The position numbers and the translations under genes were made by a program. This document shows positions 6,473 to 6,551 of a DNA stretch of 6,551 bases, piece after piece; positions within the stretch are counted from its first letter, which is position 1, and the number at the start of each line of letters is the position of its first letter. This DNA comes from an uncultured Clostridium sp. (GTDB lineage: Bacteria; Bacillota; Clostridia; TANB77; CAG-508). The stretch covers positions 1-6,551 of the forward strand of contig CAMSQT010000067.1 of NCBI GenBank assembly GCA_947062645.1, written 5' to 3'. Under the pieces are notes generated by a model. The model ran no database searches. It was not told the DNA's origin and was given only the letters and a program-made list of their open reading frames with translations.

Positions 6473-6551
6473 GCTTTTTTCACACAAAATATACAATAGA
6501 TAATTATTATTTGAATTTCCGTTTTAGTCTTAAAAACTGAAATAAGTTGGT

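Overview
The window is very AT-rich (most genes are roughly 20-30% GC by eye). It uses Gram-positive ribosome binding sites (AAGGAGG), strong A/T-rich sigma-A-type promoters and some TTG starts. This points to a low-GC Bacillota, most likely a clostridial-type anaerobe; species cannot be fixed from sequence alone. The centre looks like a small integrative mobilizable element of the general Tn4451/Tn4453 type: a large serine recombinase plus a MobV-family (Mob/Pre) relaxase. It sits near a chromosomal tRNA-Leu gene.

Left part (1-1236, minus strand): a two-gene unit. A Nudix-domain protein of 348 aa is followed 22 bp later by a second gene that starts at TTG and runs off the window edge. A convincing promoter (TTGAAT-17-TAGAAT, extended -10) lies upstream. 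A perfect 9-bp inverted repeat covers its -10 element, so the unit is probably controlled by a repressor.

Middle left (1237-1846): a divergent intergenic region, then a 70-aa gene on the plus strand. That gene is about 46% GC in a roughly 25% GC setting and has its own promoter, an unusually strong Shine-Dalgarno sequence and a perfect 16-bp-stem terminator touching its stop codon. It is a self-contained, compositionally foreign transcription unit of unknown function.

Mobile element core (1847-about 5900, minus strand): serine recombinase (639 aa with a roughly 160-aa C-terminal extension), then a 248-bp spacer with four hairpins that is the best oriT candidate, then the MobV relaxase (463 aa) and a 97-aa gene coupled to it. 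The relaxase promoter lies between two GTTGCAAC boxes. The recombinase has a near-consensus promoter, but its roughly 175-nt leader ends in an intrinsic terminator just before the ribosome binding site. An upstream leader segment copies part of the terminator's 3' arm and can pair with the 5' arm instead. This is a classic attenuator layout and is the most interesting regulatory feature here.

Right flank (5935-6551, minus strand): a hypothetical protein of about 89 aa, a tRNA terminator, and tRNA-Leu(UAG) with encoded CCA and its own promoter. This part is probably host chromosome. The exact ends of the element could not be found by eye.
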